DNA of 64,000 nt from CAZHFW01 sp964531675 (lineage in GTDB: Bacteria > Planctomycetota > Phycisphaerae > Phycisphaerales > UBA1924). This document shows, piece after piece, positions 63,111 to 64,000 of this stretch (its first letter is position 1; each line of letters begins with the position of its first letter). The position numbers and the translations under genes are program-made. The stretch covers positions 12,455 through 76,454 of the forward strand of contig CAZHFW010000019.1 in the NCBI GenBank assembly GCA_964531675.1, written 5' to 3'. The notes under the pieces were generated by a model. That model did not search any database. It was not told the DNA's origin and saw nothing but the letters and a program-made list of their open reading frames with translations.

Positions 63111-63265
63111 GACAAGTCGATGTTAGCGATCACTCTTTTTTCGTCCAACCCAGCGCGTGATTCCCGCGACAATCGTGCAGCTCTTCGCCCCTGTTCGGGT
63201 TACGGTCGATATGCTTCCCTCGCGGCAGGCGGGTGGGACCCCTGGCCGCGAAGAGGTGGACATCC

Positions 63266-63674
63266 GTGAGCGACCTTTGGGCACAATCGCGTGAGCACGC
63301 GCATCGGGCCGTCGCGCCCCTGGCGGTGCGCATGCGCCCGCGCACCCTTGATCAGTTCTCAGGCCAGGAACACATCCTGGGCAAAGGCAAGCTCCTCCGC
63401 CGAATGCTCGAGGCCGACGCCCTCACCTCGATCATCCTCTCGGGCCCCCCAGGCACCGGGAAGACGACCCTGGCCGAGGTCATCGCCCTCCACACGCGTC
63501 GCCAGTTCGTGCGCGAGAACGCCGCCAGTGTCGGCGTGAAGCGCATCCGCGAGATCATCGACGAGGCCCAGCGCCTCCTCGAATCCACCAAGCGACGCAC
63601 GATCCTCTTCCTCGACGAAATCCACCGCTTCACCCGCGCCCAGCAGGACGTGCTCCTCTCCGACGTTGAACGCG
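63266..63674 (+). pseudogene. rarA: RarA (MgsA) N-terminal part, truncated by a chimeric join
   Basis: RarA is a AAA+ ATPase of replication-fork repair. From GTG at 63266 the frame encodes RMRPRTLDQFSGQEHILG, Walker A GPPGTGKTT and Walker B ILFLDEIHRF, followed by RAQQDVLLSDVERG, all as expected. After about codon 136 RarA similarity stops, where VTLIGATTENP-like sequence should follow. The frame stays open to the window end, but it is the antisense of a glycerol kinase gene. The last ~300 residues of RarA are missing. Confidence 0.85.
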
Positions 63675-64000
63675 GCCTGGCCGAACGTCGCCGCCTGCTG
63701 GTCGCCGAGGATGCCGGCTACCGGAGTCTCGCGCAGGAGCGACGTGTCGCGCGCCTCGCCGTAGACCTCGCTGGAGGAGCGGATCTCGGGCATCATCGAG
63801 CGCGGCACACCGAAGTCGGCGAGGATGTCGTCGCGCCATTCGAGGGTCTTCAGGTCCATGAACAGCGTCCGCGACGCGTTCGTGACGTCGGTCGCGTGCA
63901 CGCCGCCGTCGGGGCCGCCCGTGAGGTTCCAGAGCACCCACGTGTCGGTCGTGCCGAAGATCAGGTCACCGGCTTCGGCCTTCTCGCGCGCACCCTCGAC
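63662..64000 (-). pseudogene. glpK: Glycerol kinase fragment, joined to rarA in antisense
   Basis: The minus strand from the window edge encodes about 113 residues of GlpK: TWVLWNLTGGPDGGVHATD, TNASRTLFMDLKTLEW, PEIRSSSEVYG and AGILGDQQAATFGQAAF. These are the central FGGY-kinase motifs, and they resemble actinobacterial GlpK. Right after GQAAFNVGE, where GTG/NTYGTG-type sequence should follow, the DNA becomes antisense rarA. The gene's 5' part lies beyond the window; its 3' part is absent. Confidence 0.85.

Overview
The window is GC-rich bacterial DNA and looks like a planctomycete, most likely class Phycisphaerae. The lineage call is inferred from gene content. It rests on a DUF1549/DUF1553 cytochrome protein next to a DUF1501 protein, four secreted proteins ending in a VPxPG-hydrophobic-RRRR sorting tail, a LEPR-like N-terminal signal on a large surface protein, a kinase fused to CHASE2, paired Cys-rich membrane proteins, and many orphan secreted proteins.

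Layout, left to right. Positions 1-1280 hold the end of a cell-wall cluster (start of murG at the edge, then ftsW). Positions 1415-2472 hold a REP-associated tyrosine transposase (RAYT) flanked on both sides by inverted pairs of short palindromes. Positions 2725-24480 are mostly housekeeping: rimO, a lone MshEN-type domain protein, mnmE, yidC, two tandem zinc-ribbon membrane proteins, glyA, two clpP paralogues, a metallophosphoesterase, a MORN-like protein, a HhH-GPD glycosylase, a class I glutamine amidotransferase, a Deg-type protease, phosphofructokinase and a PfkB kinase. The same palindrome family recurs in gaps here (17.1, 19.4, 19.6 and 23.5 kb). Positions 24532-27910 are a minus-strand run of small proteins I mostly cannot name, two of which end in a sigma-region-4-like helix-turn-helix. 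Positions 28121-41517 mix VPxPG-tailed secreted proteins with an AraC regulator, an OPT transporter, an SRA-HNH type IV restriction-like nuclease, glnS, a methyltransferase, a sulfatase and gltX. Positions 41858-54320 carry an EF-G-like GTPase, an ankyrin protein, a LysR regulator, a planctomycete-type secreted/cytochrome trio, a PspC protein, a Gly/Arg-repeat secreted protein and TerC. Positions 54327-63110 carry a large surface protein, ychF, membrane proteins, an SMR exporter, the kinase-CHASE2 protein with an overlapping lipoprotein gene, and an acyltransferase.

At the right edge, rarA starts normally on the plus strand but stops resembling RarA near 63,665. From there to the end the minus strand encodes part of a glycerol kinase. 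This is a chimeric join, either an assembly artefact or a real rearrangement.

The most interesting system-level observation is the RAYT with its directional palindromes: a 29-bp hairpin bracketed by GATC on one side and CGTG on the other, nearly always in inverted pairs. No tRNA, rRNA, CRISPR array or prophage was seen. All calls come from reading the sequence; no database was searched.
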